This document shows positions 9,897 to 24,800 of a stretch of DNA of 64,000 bases, in pieces. The notes under the pieces were generated by a model. It did no database searches. It had not been told where the DNA came from and saw only the letters and a list, made by a program, of their open reading frames with translations. Within the stretch, counting starts at the first letter, position 1, and each line of letters begins with the position of its first letter. Made by a program: the position numbers and the translations under genes. This DNA comes from Caprimulgus europaeus (Eukaryota; Chordata; Aves; Caprimulgiformes; Caprimulgidae). The stretch lies in contig OU015539.1 in the NCBI GenBank assembly GCA_907165065.1, positions 17,080,816-17,144,815 of the forward strand, given 5' to 3'.

Positions 9897-12800
9897 GTAA
9901 GAGAAGTAACTGAAGCTTGTGGCATCTAACATGTGCAGTGAACTAATTAAGCTGTGGTAAATGGACTCCCATTCTGTCAAAATAGCATTAAAAGCAATGA
10001 TGCATTTCCACTGAAGCTGATGCTCGCACATAAGACTGCCTGAAACTGTCCTTTCCTTCAGCTTTTGAGTGTCAGATGGTTCACTCCTTGAATCAATGTG
10101 ATATAGACTTCTGGGCTTTATCCCCCCTGCAGCTTGCAGAAGCAGGAAATTTTTGTCCCCTCTTGCATAGCTAAAGGAGACATCCATCCCTTTGGTGGGA
10201 TAAAAAGCAGGGTGGGAAGCAGTAGTTTGAGCTAAGAGTGCTAGGTCATTTACTGGTGGAAGGGAAGGTGTTCTCAGCTTTGCCAATGGGAAGGCTGTAC
10301 CCTGATACAAGAGTTTGAAGAGCCTTCTAAGCAGCAGTTCCTTTGCAGGCAGAAATGATTCAGAGTCCCTTAGCAATGTGAGCAAGTGAAGCCAACGTGC
10401 TGAAGTCTCTCTGAACTTGCTGAATATGTTCTTGTTTCCTGGTGCTTTCTTTCAAAACTGCAAGAAGTCACAGTACTGTAAGAGAAAGGGTGTGTGTGGG
10501 GAGGAAGTATATTTACCTGTGCATACCAAGGATGTGTACTTTCTGTTGCTAAGCACGTTAGGTAAAAAAGTAGATGTGTTCAAAATCCTCTCCTTTAAAT
10601 GATAATTCTAGTTAATCCTTCATTATGCAGATACATCTCATTGTTTGTATTACTTCCTTGCTCAACGTCTACCAGGAAGAAAATCTAGTCTGCAAGTAGT
10701 GAGGATAATACAAAGTGTTAAGACAAGCCTTATCCCTGAAGTCCTTATGTGGAATCAATAGGTGGTTTCTGGTACTACTTGCCATGCACACTTTATTAGG
10801 CCTTCTCTGTTTCTGTCTGCTAAAACTATTTGTGCTGATTTAGTTGAAGCAGATCTACCTTGAAGAAAGGTGTTCAGAACCTTGGCCTTCAGTAGGCACA
10901 ATGCAGCATGCTCAGTCTAAAATAGATCCAGTTTAAAAGTCAGCTTCAAATTCTTGGTTAGGAACTTCTAACCCCTTTTTATCACTTTGGGGTTGATGTG
11001 CCAGAAACCATTGACTAGAGAGCAGAGAGAGAGCAGAGCACCATCAGCTGTGGTCAGTGATGTCCTTTAACCTTAGCACTTCTATTTTTTTCTTGTGTGC
11101 TTTTTCCCTTGCAAACAAAGTAAGTTTACTGATGATGACAAATGTTTTCTGTGCACTTCCCCGTTTCAGTTTTAAATCAAACTGCTCTGCATCATTTAAA
11201 ATTACTGCTCAGAGTTTAATGATGGTTTTGGTTTTTGTTTTTTTTCCTCCAAAGTCCATTGCTGCTTTGTATAGCTGCTTCTAAAAACTGTATTATGTTT
11301 TCCCTCCAGACACTGCATTCTGATAAAAATGTGCAGGACCGGGGACTGGTAGTTGTGGATCCAAAGGCAAAGGATATTATACTGGAACACAGAAGCTACT
11401 GCTCCAAGAAGATGAAGGAAAGACATTTCTCAGGAGATGTTCTGGGCTATATTACTCCAGTAAGTTAATAAAATTAATAGGTGCTTTGAATGAATGTGCA
11501 GCAGACTGTGCTAATCTGCAATCTTGCATCCCTGCTTTAAAAGTATTCTTATAATAATGGAAACTTCTGGTCAAATACCACCAGCTAGCCAGAGGATTAT
11601 TTGAGAGCTGGCTTGGGATTCAGGTGATCTCAAACCCTCCTTCTCCTGTTCGTCTCTTGGAGGATGTCCAGGTTGTATTGTTTTTCTTCCCACTGGTAAA
11701 ACAGAGAAGGTAGTGAGTGTTCTCTTGTCCTTGGTGAGCCATGTGGAGTTGCAGTAAAGTCAGAACAGGAGAGCTACTAAGTGTCTTCATACCATGGAGC
11801 TACCAACTTGAAACTTCTAAATAAGTAGTAAAATTTTTATGCTGCTCTCAAACTGATCTTTTTTGCTATTCCATCTTACTGTTATTCAAAGCATCCCTTA
11901 TTGAATAATTAATATTTCTTCCTTTTGTTTAGGGGATGCTTTTCACTTGTTTCGGTCTTACACTGCTCAAAAGAGCAATAGGTGCCTTATAAATCTTCAC
12001 CTTTCTCTAGTTCTCATGAACATAAATGCAGAGTTGTCAGTTCAAAACTGTGTTGGAATCTATGTACAAATTCCTGTAGTTCCAGTGACTTGAAGATTTC
12101 CTTTCATGTAACTATCAGAGTTCCCAGAGTACTTTCTTATTTAAATAAAAATAATGTCCCAGAAGGTTTCCTCAAACTGACAAATAGGGATCTAGTAAAT
12201 TATTACATTTGTGTTAAAGAATTTGTCTTGGTCAAAAGTAAAATGAACTGTCTGTCTTGCTTTTGAGCCTCTCACTCTTTTTTTTCCTCTTTTCTTTTGC
12301 AAGTGGAACAGCCATGGCTATGACATTGCTAAAATGTTTGGAAACAAATTTACACTGATCTCACCAGTCTGGCTACAAGTGAAAAGGAGAGGGAAGGAAA
12401 GGTTCCAGTTCACTGGGCTCCATGATGCTGATGAAGGTGTTATTTTCTTTTTCTTTGGAGATGCATTGCAAATAAGATTACTGGGCTTTTGCAGACTAGG
12501 TAGCTTTTGTAATATATGCATGTGGGTGTTTCTGGCTCTGCCTCATGGTGAAGTACTTTCATCCATTCTGGTTTTTTGGGGAGTTTTCTTCAGAGTGAAC
12601 TTCTTTCTGTCCCTAGCTGCTCCCACAGCCCCTCTAAAAAAAAGGAAGGGACAAAGAATCTGTACAGGCAGAAACAGTCTTTGGTGTTTGCACTGTGCAG
12701 TTGTTTACTTCTTGTGTTTTTTTTTCCTCCCTTGTTAAAACCTTTGGGTGAATTTTTTTTGTGAATGGAAGATACATTTAATCTGAAGAGAATTTTTTTC

Positions 12801-15800
12801 TTCACTGTCAGGAAACTGGTGGCAAGTTCAGATTTCAGCTAGTATATTCTTAAATCATAACTAGGTAGTTTATGGTTTTGGACTTGATTGAATGTGGAAT
12901 CTGATTTGAAACACTTGTAATTCTTAATTTTAACTGTGTTGGTGCTTACCAACAAATTCATGCTAATGCAATGACTGCCCAGAGAAGTGGGTGGGACACT
13001 TGAAAGTGCCATCTTAAAAAAATAAATAAAAAAATAAAATAATTACAAAAAAGATCCTCCCAGGTGATGCTTGGTGTCACTGCAGAAGTGTTGCTGTGAG
13101 TAGGCAGTAAGATCATTTCCATGATGAGGCAGAGCTGCAGGGAGGGGTTGGGTAGGGACTATTGTAAGGTTGTAGTAAATGCTAGTTATGCTCTGGTGGA
13201 GGTGAATAGCTTCAAATTCTGTTCATCAAAGGGTGCTTTGTCTGTGTTGGTTATGAGCTCGTAGTCTGTAGCAGGAAGATAGATATAATGAAATGATGTT
13301 CCCTTATTTGAAGAATGCTTGAAAATATGTTGTCATTGTCACCACTGTTTATATTTTACCAGTTGTTCTCGTAATACTGTTTGACAGGCTGGATGAAAGA
13401 TGTCAGAAAAACATCCAAAACCATCAAAATAGGTGAGCTTCTGTTTGATGTTTGTTTGATTTTAATCTTTAACTGCTAGCAGAGCAAAAGAAGGCTTTGT
13501 TGCAGGTGTATATGGGTGAAAGGGAGAAACCTTAGCATAGTTGTATGAAGGAAGAAGTCTGAGAAGAAACACAAAAGCAGTTAGCTATAGAGAGTTAAGT
13601 AACTGAAGTGTGGATCCTGTTCATGCCCTAATGTTTTGCCTTAACTTTTTGTCTGTGGATAAACCCTGGGTCAGAGGTCCCTCTCTGGAAGGGTTCTTTG
13701 TAACACTGTGTGCTCACCTCAGGGAGCAGTCTTCAAACTTGTTGCTAAGGGGTTCTGCTTAGTTAAAAAGAAAAAAAAATCCAAATCTGAGTCAGTCAGA
13801 CTTTCCTGCATGGTAGCAGAGAAGCCCTCCTTTGGCTCTTCTCCCCTTGAAGCTGGGACCTCAAGGGATGTGTCACGGTGTGTGTCTTTAGGGAAAATGG
13901 TGAACATTGCTATAGACACAATACTGTGCTAGGCTTCCTACATTTGTCTGTATCAAGAACTCTGTGAACTGTGAAACCCTTCTTGGTTCAGAAGGGAACA
14001 TGATACTTGAAATGTATTAGAAAAGTTGAATGCTCAGTCAGATATTTTAAATTACTTCAGCTGCCAGATGATAAAACCTTTGAAATCTCCCTACTCTCTT
14101 CTAAAATACCCTTTTACATTCTTGGTAGTTAGAAAGGGCTGAGACATAGCTCTGTATGAGTTGTTGACTTTTCCAGTGTGCATGATTAACTGTTCCAGCT
14201 GCAGTTTTCCTGACTCTTGTGTGACTATGTTTTTAATGTTTTATGTTGTTAGAAAAAGAAATTATGTGAGCTCAAGTGCCTATGTTTTCCAAGATAAAAA
14301 TTTGTCACAGGGTCTTGAGATGAGTAGAAGAGTGAAGTAATATAAATGAAGAATGTTCTACAGTGTCAATTTTTCTGTGCTGCTGAAGTTGGTCAGAGTA
14401 AAATAGCAATGATTTAGTCATGGGATATGTTGTTTAGTGACATCTCTACTTGTGTCTGCTGTATTCAGTTTCTGCAGAAATATTCCAGTGTACATAATAA
14501 AGTCTTAATTTTCACTGCTGATTGATGACTTTGCTTGCTAGTGCCTCGAATTTTGTTTGATGGCTGGACTTACCAGGATTTCGAGAGTGTTTTTGGCAGT
14601 GAAGATGAGATAGAGGAGCTTTCCAAGAGCATGGTTCTGCTAGCCAAGGTAAAAATGCTAATGTTTATAAAATAGTGTGAGATTGTATTTGATTTCTTTT
14701 GTAATGGATATTTTCTCATTTCCAGTAGTTTTATATTCTACAAAATAAAATTCTGCTTAAAACACTACAGAGGCAGGATTCTTAATAGTGTGTCCTAGTA
14801 TGTGTCCAATTCCTGTAAATATGAAATATAGCAACACTTGAGTGCAGTTCACTACAAGTCTGAAGTGAGGCAGGTAGGTCTGATCAACATAACCTTGTTA
14901 TCACTGGCAGCTGTGCTGGTGACTTTTGCCTGGTATAAATTGGGATTGATAAAACCTGTTCCAACCAGCTGACAGGCTGAGTGGTACTGAGGAGGTAGTG
15001 GATACCTGGTGGGTAACTTCTCATGGAGGTTGCCTAGTGAGCAGACTGCTTTCTTTCAAATTTCTATTAAAAAAAAATAAATCTATTAAGCAGGGGCTAA
15101 ACTGATTAGTTAGTGGCTTTTGATAGGCAGAAAAAGGCTCATGGGTGCAATGTGAGCTCTTTTTTATGTGTTACTGGAGTACATTCAGGCTCAGTGTGCT
15201 AATGACCCACTTGTAATACTAAGAATAACTCACTGGATATCTGCTACTGTACAGTTTGGCTCAGGTCTGGGCAAAACCAGTTCCCTTAAAATGTTTAGAG
15301 GCTGGGGAGAGAAGAGGATTTCCTTTAAGGAATGATTACTGTTTGCTAAGGTTTTCTTGGCAGCCTCTTAGCTAATGGCTTTAAAGCTATGCATGGCTAG
15401 GACTAGACAAGTTGCACCCAAAAGGCATTCAGCTTTAGTGGTTGATTCATGACACCCTGCTTAATTACTGTCAGAATAAGTTTTCTCACTTGCTACACAG
15501 TGTAAAGAAATCTTAATGTGCTCTAGAGGAAGATGGATGTAAAGGTAAACTGAATACTTTCTTAAAACTGTAACTGATACATCAGTTTTAGGTCCTCAGT
15601 AACAGCTTGGCCTCTCAAGGAAAGGGTACTCCAGTGCAACAGTAACCTTGATCGTGGTAAACATAAATTATCACAAGTGAGATTAATTGTGGGAGCAGTT
15701 TGGAATCAGGCCTGTGCCAAGTTAGCATTTACATCTCTAGACTCAAGAGCTCGGGATGTAAATGTATGTCAGATGGTTTGCTTCACAACTGTCTTTTGTT

Positions 15801-18800
15801 AATGGCTGAATTTTCCCAATCTGATACTTCTTTATCCTGTAAGAGTAGAAGTAATGAATAACTCATAGAGATTTTCAACTTTTGCTTGTTTATTAAATAC
15901 TTTGTGCTGCTTCTCTTTGACTTCTTTCTGAAATGCTGCATTAAAGATGAAGCTGGTTAAGAATACAAAGCATGTTCAATCTGTAATAATACAATATCAA
16001 AGCACACAATTACTGTTGTTTTTCTTGTACTGTCATCTCTGATACAAGCATAATGAATTAGTGTGGTGATTAACTGTATATTATTGTCAATTCCCTTCAT
16101 TTAGAATGAAAATTTTGATGGTTTTGTAGTTGAAGTTTGGAGTCAGCTGGGAAGTCAAAAGCAAAAGTGAGTATAAGTCTCCAGGATATGGTTCCTAAAA
16201 ATTGGCTCCTTTAAAGCATCTTAGTTTGTCCTTGTTGATTTGAATTTGTCATTATAATTAAATAGACTTCATTCTAGGACAACTGAAGATTTTTTCCACT
16301 TATCTTAGAGTGAAGGAGAAGAGTCTGCTCCACTCTACCTCAGCTCAATAATAATCTTTGTAGTGGACCTAGCAGGCCACGTTAGACTTTCCTACTTGAG
16401 TTCTGCAAGATGTTCCTGTTGTACAAGGGTGAAGAGAGTACTCAATTGCACACTTACTCAGGTGTGGGCACTGGCCTTTATTATCACATTGTTTGGTTTG
16501 GGTTACTGGGTGAATCTTGGAATTGTGGGGTGCTTTCAAGACCACCAAATTGGAGTTGATTAGGAAACCTTCCAAACCTTTGTATAGAGATCTTTTAGAT
16601 ATACTGAAATTAAAACCAAAATCCCCAACCTGAAGCAAATCTAGGCAGAAACTGGCTTCCAGTTCTTGAAAGCTGTCGTGGATGGAGTGATACACCTCAC
16701 TTGTAAGAGAAGTAGCATTATGTTTATAGATATAAACCAACAATTTAACAAAGTTTGCTAGTAAATGTGACAGTGGTTTAACAAGATTCGATGACGAGGG
16801 TCACAGGATTGTTTGCTGTACTTTGACAGTCAGACAAAGCTGTCAGGGAGACCTTCCCATTGAATCATGAGATTCAAAAAGGACCCCCTTGCCCCTGAAC
16901 TCCTTCTCAGAGAGTAGTCTGGATGTGCCTGGATCCAATCCTAGTCTCAGACTTGGCCAATGGTTTATATCTAAAGGATCATATATGTGCAGTCAGTCCT
17001 TTATATCACTTAGCTAAGGTTGCAAAGTTGCAGAGCTCTTAATCCAAATTCACTTGCTATCTAACATGATAAGGATTCTCTCGCCCTCGAGGAGTAACCT
17101 TGAGAGGTGTCCCTACTCAAGGGGAGATGCTGCTGTGGAGGAGAGCTCAAAGGGATCTTGGACTGCTCCCTATTTAGAGGTGTAAGTTGATTGACTTGTA
17201 GTGAATATTTGCACACTGCCCACGGATGCTAGTTTCTTCCAGATTTGGTTTGAGTCAGCCATTGATCAGCACTGTGGCTAGGTGGGCACGTTGCTTCAGT
17301 TAGTCCTTGGCTACTGGATATTTTAAACTTTGGAGTAGTTGATCTACCTCTGGTAGCTCTGCTATGTAGCTTCAGTGAGTCTGCATTTATTGTAGCTGCT
17401 AAAACTAAAGGGCTTATCTGTATTAAGCTGTTTCCTGACATATTCTAATCTGTTTTCCTTGAGCAAAAGCCCCTTGGACAAAGTAAAGGTAAGGCAAGCT
17501 CCAAACTGCTGCTTCAGGAGAAGGCAGAATGTGTGGCAAAATGAATGATTCAGTGCAGCAAGCTGAAGATTCTGTATTAGTTCCCTTGGGAAGTTCAGGC
17601 ATCCATTCCCTAAAGCAAAGTATTCCTACCAGCTCTCTATTGCCTAAAATGTCTGGGGGAAAATAGCCTAAAAGAAAGGTCTACAGCGTACAGACTTCAT
17701 TGTGGAAGACTTTTACCTTTCAAAAATGGTTACTTCAAGTTATTCTGTTCAGGGCAAATGTTACTGACTGATGGCTTATAATAGTTACTTCTGGAACTGA
17801 GTGTGCTATAAGAGTACTACCTTTTCCCTATAAAATCAACAGAGAATTGAAACTGCAGAATCTTTGTAGCCTTGGCAGGGGCTCCACCATTTGCACTGGA
17901 ATGGATAATCCTTAAGCTAGGTGTTCTTGCTCGTAATTAGGTAATTTGCTAGGTTGTTCCTAACAGTTGATCTCTAAACTGAGCTCTGAACCTATTGCAG
18001 TGTCTTAGTAAGACAGCCAAGAAGGTGATTTAAGTGATTTAGCCAGACAGAAACTGGGTGTAGTGGTCAATTTATCTACTGTGCATACTGTATTTCAGTA
18101 AAATTGATGCTTTTCCTACTAGTTAACTTACACAGTCTGTTTTACATTTGTGTTACTGTGATTTTAAGACTCACTGAAGACCAGTTTAAGCACCCTAGCA
18201 TGAAAGAGCTGTGTGGCAAATGACACACATGAACATGTTGCTCTTTGCCAGGAGTAGTGCTGGTTCAAAACAGCATTGCTTGTCCCATCTTGTGTGATAA
18301 GAACCATTTGCACTTGAGGAGGTACTGCTGTGTAGTTGCTCTAGTACCTGGGTGTTGTTTAGGTGAAGTGTAGAAGCATCACTTACATATTTGCTGTCTG
18401 TCTGCTACTGGTAAAGAGGAGTGGGAAGTATTCTCCCTAACTTCAGAGAAGGAAAGGTTTATTCTCATAGAGTAGAATGATAACTGGCTCCTTTGCTCCA
18501 AGTCAGTAATGTTTGGTCATATGTGGCCATCTGTGAACAAGATTTTAGGATTGTTCTAACTAAAAATGTGCAAGATGATGTTTGGCAGAAAAACATGAAT
18601 AGAAACAGAAGTTATGAACTGCAGATTTTCTTCCTTTTCAAGGCTGATTTTAAATGCTTCATTGTAAACTCATCTGTGGTTTTTTTTTCCTCCCTTTATT
18701 GCTGCTCCCTTAGAAATGGTTAGGGTGTTCTAGTTGCAAAATACCTTGTGCTGGGCTTACCTCCCTTGGAGAGAAGCATTGTGAATAAGGCTATCTAGGC

Positions 18801-21800
18801 AGTGAGGTGAAGCCAGGCTTGTGTGTGGAGTAACAGTTGTTTTGTGATAGAAATGCATCATTACCTTAAAATTTTGTCTCATAGTGCTTGTAAGTTATAG
18901 GACCAGTATCTTCATTTTGAGATGTGTCTATCACTTGCTCTAAAACTGGATGGCTTGGGTATTCAGTGCCCCAGGGGTTTTCCCTATCAACATTTTTTTA
19001 AGTGAACAGATGCTTTTAACAGATTTTTAAGGGGCAGAATTAATGCCAAGCCTGTATTTTTATTGCACATTGCGTGCTATTACTTTGGCATCTGTTAATT
19101 TCCTTTTGAATAGCAGAGCAGAGTTATTCCTCATAAATGGATAAGCATGGATGGTCTTTTGCTTTACTTGTCTGTGCCAGAAAAGAACTGGAGCAGCCCA
19201 TGACCTCTTTAGCACACAGAGTGGCAGTGTTGTAACATGGTTCATAGCTGATCTTCCTTCTCAGATTGTGTCTTTCCAAAGTGACAAACACCAGTAGAAA
19301 AGTATGTTCTGAACCTTGGAAGGGTGGGGGTCAGCTGACAGGTAGGTGTCAACACAGAGATGACCTCTAATCCTTTGGAGCTGTGAAGCATTCACAGGAC
19401 AGCAGAACAGTGTATGCTCCATATAAAGCATCTCTGTTAACTGTTAGGTACATCATGTAGGCTTCCCTGATTCCTTCAAGGTCAAATACCTGAAAGTAGC
19501 TTAACCTACTTCTAGGTAAAGGAACAAAGATCATAATGATGCTCCTAGGAACAGACAGTCTGCCTTCAAATCACTTTCAGAGCTGTCTGACAGTACCACA
19601 GTACCAGGAGACCTGCTTAGCTAATACAATTTATTCCTATTATTTAATATGAACCTGTTTTAGATTAAAAAGAAAATTAAAAACAGTTTTATTTTTTTCC
19701 TGAAATACAAGTGTCCTGTCACAACAAGGAGTAGTCTCACATAAGCAGTTAGCAACAGGTTACTGAGACTCAACACAGGCACATAAATGTATCTGGGGAT
19801 GTGCTGCAGCTGCTTGCCATGTGAAATGACAGTGGTGGTGTGGATCAAAATAAAAAATATTTCACTTAGAATTGTTATGGTTTTCATTTTTCAAAACCTA
19901 AAGTAAGTGGATACTTAGCTATTAAACTAATAAATAATAAAATGGCATTCAGTTTTTCTAGTGCATCCTTTCATGTCTGTGTTGAGGGGAAAGCTGTGGA
20001 AATGATTCCTGTTATTTTTTAATAGTGTTATGGAAGAGATCCACGATCCCATCCAGTGTGCTACCTCAGTGGTGCAGGAACAGGTTTCTTTATCAGACTT
20101 AAAATGACTGGAAGGTGGGATTTGCTTATGGAACATTTGTGCTTGATACGGTGTTTCAGCTACAAAATCAGCATCCACTGTCTGAAGACGGTGTGCAGTG
20201 ATACTTTTTAGCAGGCTGCATCAATATTTCAGGTGAGTCTGCAAAAGAATCTGAAAACCTGCAAATTAGTGTCCTAACTCACTAATAAATTGGGTTATGA
20301 TGTAAGCACTACTTCATATATCAGAAAGCTGGATTAATTGCAGCTGAAGTTCTCTTCTCAGTAGATCTCAACCAAGCAAGTGTCCCCATAAGATACATTT
20401 TTCAATAGCTGAATGTGAATTTTGGTTGGATTAAAGAGGCATGATGACATCCTAATAACACACATTCCCCCCATTGCCTTGCTGTTGGGGCTTGGAACAC
20501 TGAATTGCCTGAAGACCTTGTGACAATTAAATTTTCTAAGTATCTCCATATAACAGGGTAACAGTGTTAGCTCTGTGCAAAGCTTAAACCCATAAATCCT
20601 GTGAGTGGCCTCTTTAAGAACCTGTGATCACTGAGCATTGTTAAAATGAAGCAAATGTAGACACTTCTCTGTCAGCCCTTTGCACATTTCTAGAAAATCT
20701 TGATTTTTTGGGGTACTCACTTCAACATTAGAAATAAATGAAAGGCCTGAGGAGTTACCTAAAAAGAGCCTCCAGCTTCCTCTTTGTCCTAGTGGGCATT
20801 ACAGATGAGGTGAAATGTTGCCAAGAAGTTATGTTGCCAGCATCCACTAAGACATTAAATTCTGTGGTTTCAGGCTCAACAGTCATCTTCTCTTTTACAT
20901 CTTTGTCAACAGAACTAACTTAATCTGGTTTTGTTTGGTTTCAAGAACAAAAACGTTTCTAGTCGTTATAGTTCAGAGTTAGAATTGTTCTGTAATGCTC
21001 ATCAGACTAAAGACTTTAATTATATCAGTCTTTTGTGCTGCTTTCTTTTGCATATTCATTTAAATGTTTATCTTACCAACAGTATAAATTTTATATGAGA
21101 CAATTATGTGCCTAAATATAGCTGCCTGGTTTTATGTTAGGTATTGTAAGCAGCCCAGTCTCTGCCTGTTCACCTAGGATCCTAGATGCCTTGAGTCTGA
21201 CACAGCAATCCTGTGTGTGCTTTGGATACCTCTGGATGTATAAAATGTCATTAGGTTCTTATATTTAAATGCCAAAATACCACCTGTTCTATCTGAAGAG
21301 CCCAGATTGTCTTGATATGTGTGTGGACCTAAGTTTTAGGGGGTTTGTACTGACCAGTTCAGGCTCCTGTATGCATCTAATACAGATAATTCGAAGTACC
21401 CTCTATAGTCCTGGTACCTACTTCTTTCCTGTGATTTCTGGAAATAGAATTACTGATATACCAAATCACAGTGTGGTCAAATTTAATGTGAGATGAAATA
21501 CTGCATCTAACTGATGCTGCTTCCTCTCAGGCTGGCAATCATTGCACAGTGAAAAAATATTAAGCTTCCTATCTTTTATTCTAACACCTGGGAAATTAGT
21601 CTTCTAACAAAAATCTAAATCAGCTGAGATAGCCTATGCAGGTGATACCTCAATTCTAATGTGTTTTGCTGCTTCTTATAGTTTATGCTGGCTTCTTAAT
21701 TAAATAACTGTCTTTTAGATAAAACTTTTAAAACTGAATTTGCAATAAAATATTCCGAGTTGCTCATCCTGTGGCGTTTAGAAATGTACATGGCAGAAAT

Positions 21801-24800
21801 ATTGAGATAACTGAGCAAGCAAAGGTTCTCCTGCTTATTAGTTAAGGGCTAGACAGGAAGATATGTCTCTTGCTAATCTCACTTATGGGTGTTTTAGGTG
21901 TTTTTTTTTTTCCTCTGGAGACCTGGCTGATGTTGTGAAAAAGGCATGAATGTGCCCATCGGGATCTCACAGTGTACATAAAAGTGCACACATTATTCTG
22001 ATCAGTCTGGCATTAGCTGACAGATGGCACTGCCATCACACAGAATCAATCTGAAAAATGTGGCTTTTTTTGTCACCACGTGCTGCAGGCACTTGGTATC
22101 ATGCAGAAGATGACCTTCAGACATCTTATTAATGTTGGTAGGAGTATAGGAGCAAAAAGCTCTTCTGGCACTTCTATCCTTCATGTTAGTCCCTGAAAAA
22201 TTAATCTATTAATCAAAGATTTGCCATAATTCACTCCAGTTTCCTGGTATTAACTAGACAATGAAATGGCACAAAAGGGCAATTTCTTCTTGAAGTAGAC
22301 AGCTTTATTCTGTCCAATTTTCTTGACAAGGCATAAATTTTAGGGAGTACTGACTACCAACTTGTGCAAAAAAGTGTCTGAAGTTGGAAAGTTGCAGAGT
22401 TCTGAAGAGTCATGTAACTGAAGGGAAGGGTTTAACAGCCTTACCTATCTTCTGTGCAGCTTTTCAATGCACCTACAGCCCACTCTTGGGCACTGAAGGA
22501 AACTGTCCTACAAGGTGTCCCAGGCACAGCAGACCAGCAGTGCTGGAAAGAGGGTGTTCAGAAAAAATAAGCTTTCCTTGAATTTTGGGTGATAAAAATT
22601 TGGAGGTCTGCTTACTATATATGGAGCAAGATACTTTGAAATCATAAACACTTTGAAGATTAACCTACCAAATAGTAGTGATCATAGAAGGTAGTGAAAT
22701 AGTAGGAATGAAGTAGACCTTCATTAGCTCAAGATAGAGTCTTAAAGCTGCCAATGTTTTAGCAGCTACTCTGAAGTTAAATTTGACAATGGTGAAGTCT
22801 CTGGTAAATATTTAATGAAGCCTTTTCAGGAAGACTGATTCCTACTTTCCTGCACCTCATTATAATGCTTCAAATGTCAGTAGCTTTTCTTTCAAAATTA
22901 GCAGTGGTAATACGGGAGAATATTGCTTAAAACACTGGAAAGCACTTTTGGGACACAGTAAAGTTTTAATTTACAGCACACAATAAAGGGCATTCTCCGA
23001 TTGCTGTCTGGGGGAGAGGGGAAGAGCGCACATTTGACTCACCTAATCTGTTTTCTCTGACAAACGGAAGCGAGCCTAATTTAAGTCTTTAACCATGAAT
23101 CCTGTCTGATTTGCTAGGAAGTCTTCAGGGCCCAGAGACCTGGCTTGACAGGTTAGTGAGTAGATGTTAATCTGGGTTTCTTGAGCAAGAATCTGCACTT
23201 GTCCAGCTATGCCTTTTCTTCCTGACCTGCTCCAAGGTGAAACTAATTAATTTTTGGCCAGAGCCATAGTGCTTGGATTTGGTGGCAGGAGGAGAGGAAG
23301 TGGCTGTTTTGATGGAGGCTATTTTTAGTTAGAGTCCTGTCTGCTAGCTACAAAATAAAAACAGACATCCAAACTGCACTCCTGCCCCTTTATCAGGCCA
23401 CAAATCTCTGTCCTTGTTTCCAGTTGTAGCTTGTGGTTCTACGCTGTGTGCCTTTCTGGTTTTAAAATACAACTGCTTTTGTGCAGTCCCTGTTTTTGTG
23501 GGTGCATCACTGCTTTTGTGGATACATTTTTACCTCTGCTGGTTAACCACCAGTGTCTGACATTGCTGAGGAAGAGGGAAACCTTGAATTTAATATTAAC
23601 TTGATTTTATTTTTTTTTCTCTGCATCTGATTCAAAATAATCCCAACTGCTTTTCTTATGCTTCAAAGCATTGCTGTCTGGATGGCAAAATTTTAGGAGC
23701 TGAGGCAGATACGTGAAGATGCTGAGTGGGAGTGAGGGTGTTAGCCTTGTCTCTAAATGAAAAAGACTTTCTCTTGCTCTACACCTCTGTTAGGTTCTGC
23801 CTCTGCTTCTATCCTCTCACCTTCTAAATAATTAAAGTCAGCAAATGTTTTGCATGGTGTAGAGGTCTCCAAGTTCCTACAGCTAACAAAAGTGGTCAGG
23901 CAGAGAAGAGAGATTCTTTGGTCAAATTTATCTCATAAGTAGCATCTCTGACATCTCCTAAAGGCTGCACTCATACTGCAGTTTGGGCTTAATAGTTAAA
24001 AAGGTTACTTATCCATGAGACACAAATCAGTGGGAGAGAAGGCTTAGCTAGTTTTAATACTGGTAATAGTTTTTGATAAGATTATGTCATTTGGGAGCTG
24101 TGATGTGTATATTGGAGTCAATAAATGTCTGTTTAGTTTAGTGTTGTAATGTTTTTATGGATTCCTATGGAAAAGGATTCTTCTTTGTTATAATTGATTT
24201 GTCTGGATAGTGACACTCTTAATAAGGAATGCATATGATAAGGAAATGGGAGGGAAAGCTGTTCCTTTCCCAGAGCAAGCATGGTGGAAGTGCTACAGAC
24301 AGACCAAAACCTGATTCCTGTAATCTCATGTCTCCCTCTGGAAGAGAAATACAGGTGGCAGTGTGACAGTTCATCACCAAGAGCTGTTCAGCACAGCCAG
24401 CTTTCAGATTGTAAGTGCAAAATACTGGTGGTATTGGGAAAGTAATAAAACTTGCTTTGTTTGTTTGCCAGGATTTTGAAAGTAGAATTGAAAGTACAAT
24501 GGCTTTTGTAGTGTCCTTAGGAAGTTTTCATCAGGCATCAAAGCATTTCAGGGAAAATGAAAACAACTTGGTTACCTTTGGATAGTGTCCACATTGTGCA
24601 AGTCAAGCATCACTACTGTGCTGGATAATTGTATTGTAAGGTCAATGATTTCAGAGGAATATCTCTAGGATGATATGGCCTTGAAAGGCTTGGCAATACC
24701 AGAAGTTGTTTCTGAGAGTTCAAGTCTGATCCACATTAAGTGGAGCCAATAACTTGGGTGATCACTAATGTATATACTAATGTATATCCTGCCTTTAGCA

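Noticed and set aside
12334-12738. 134-aa frame extending CHID1 exon 4
   Set aside because: After GLHDADE it enters intron 4; the following residues do not match CHID1, and exon 5 joins perfectly in phase.
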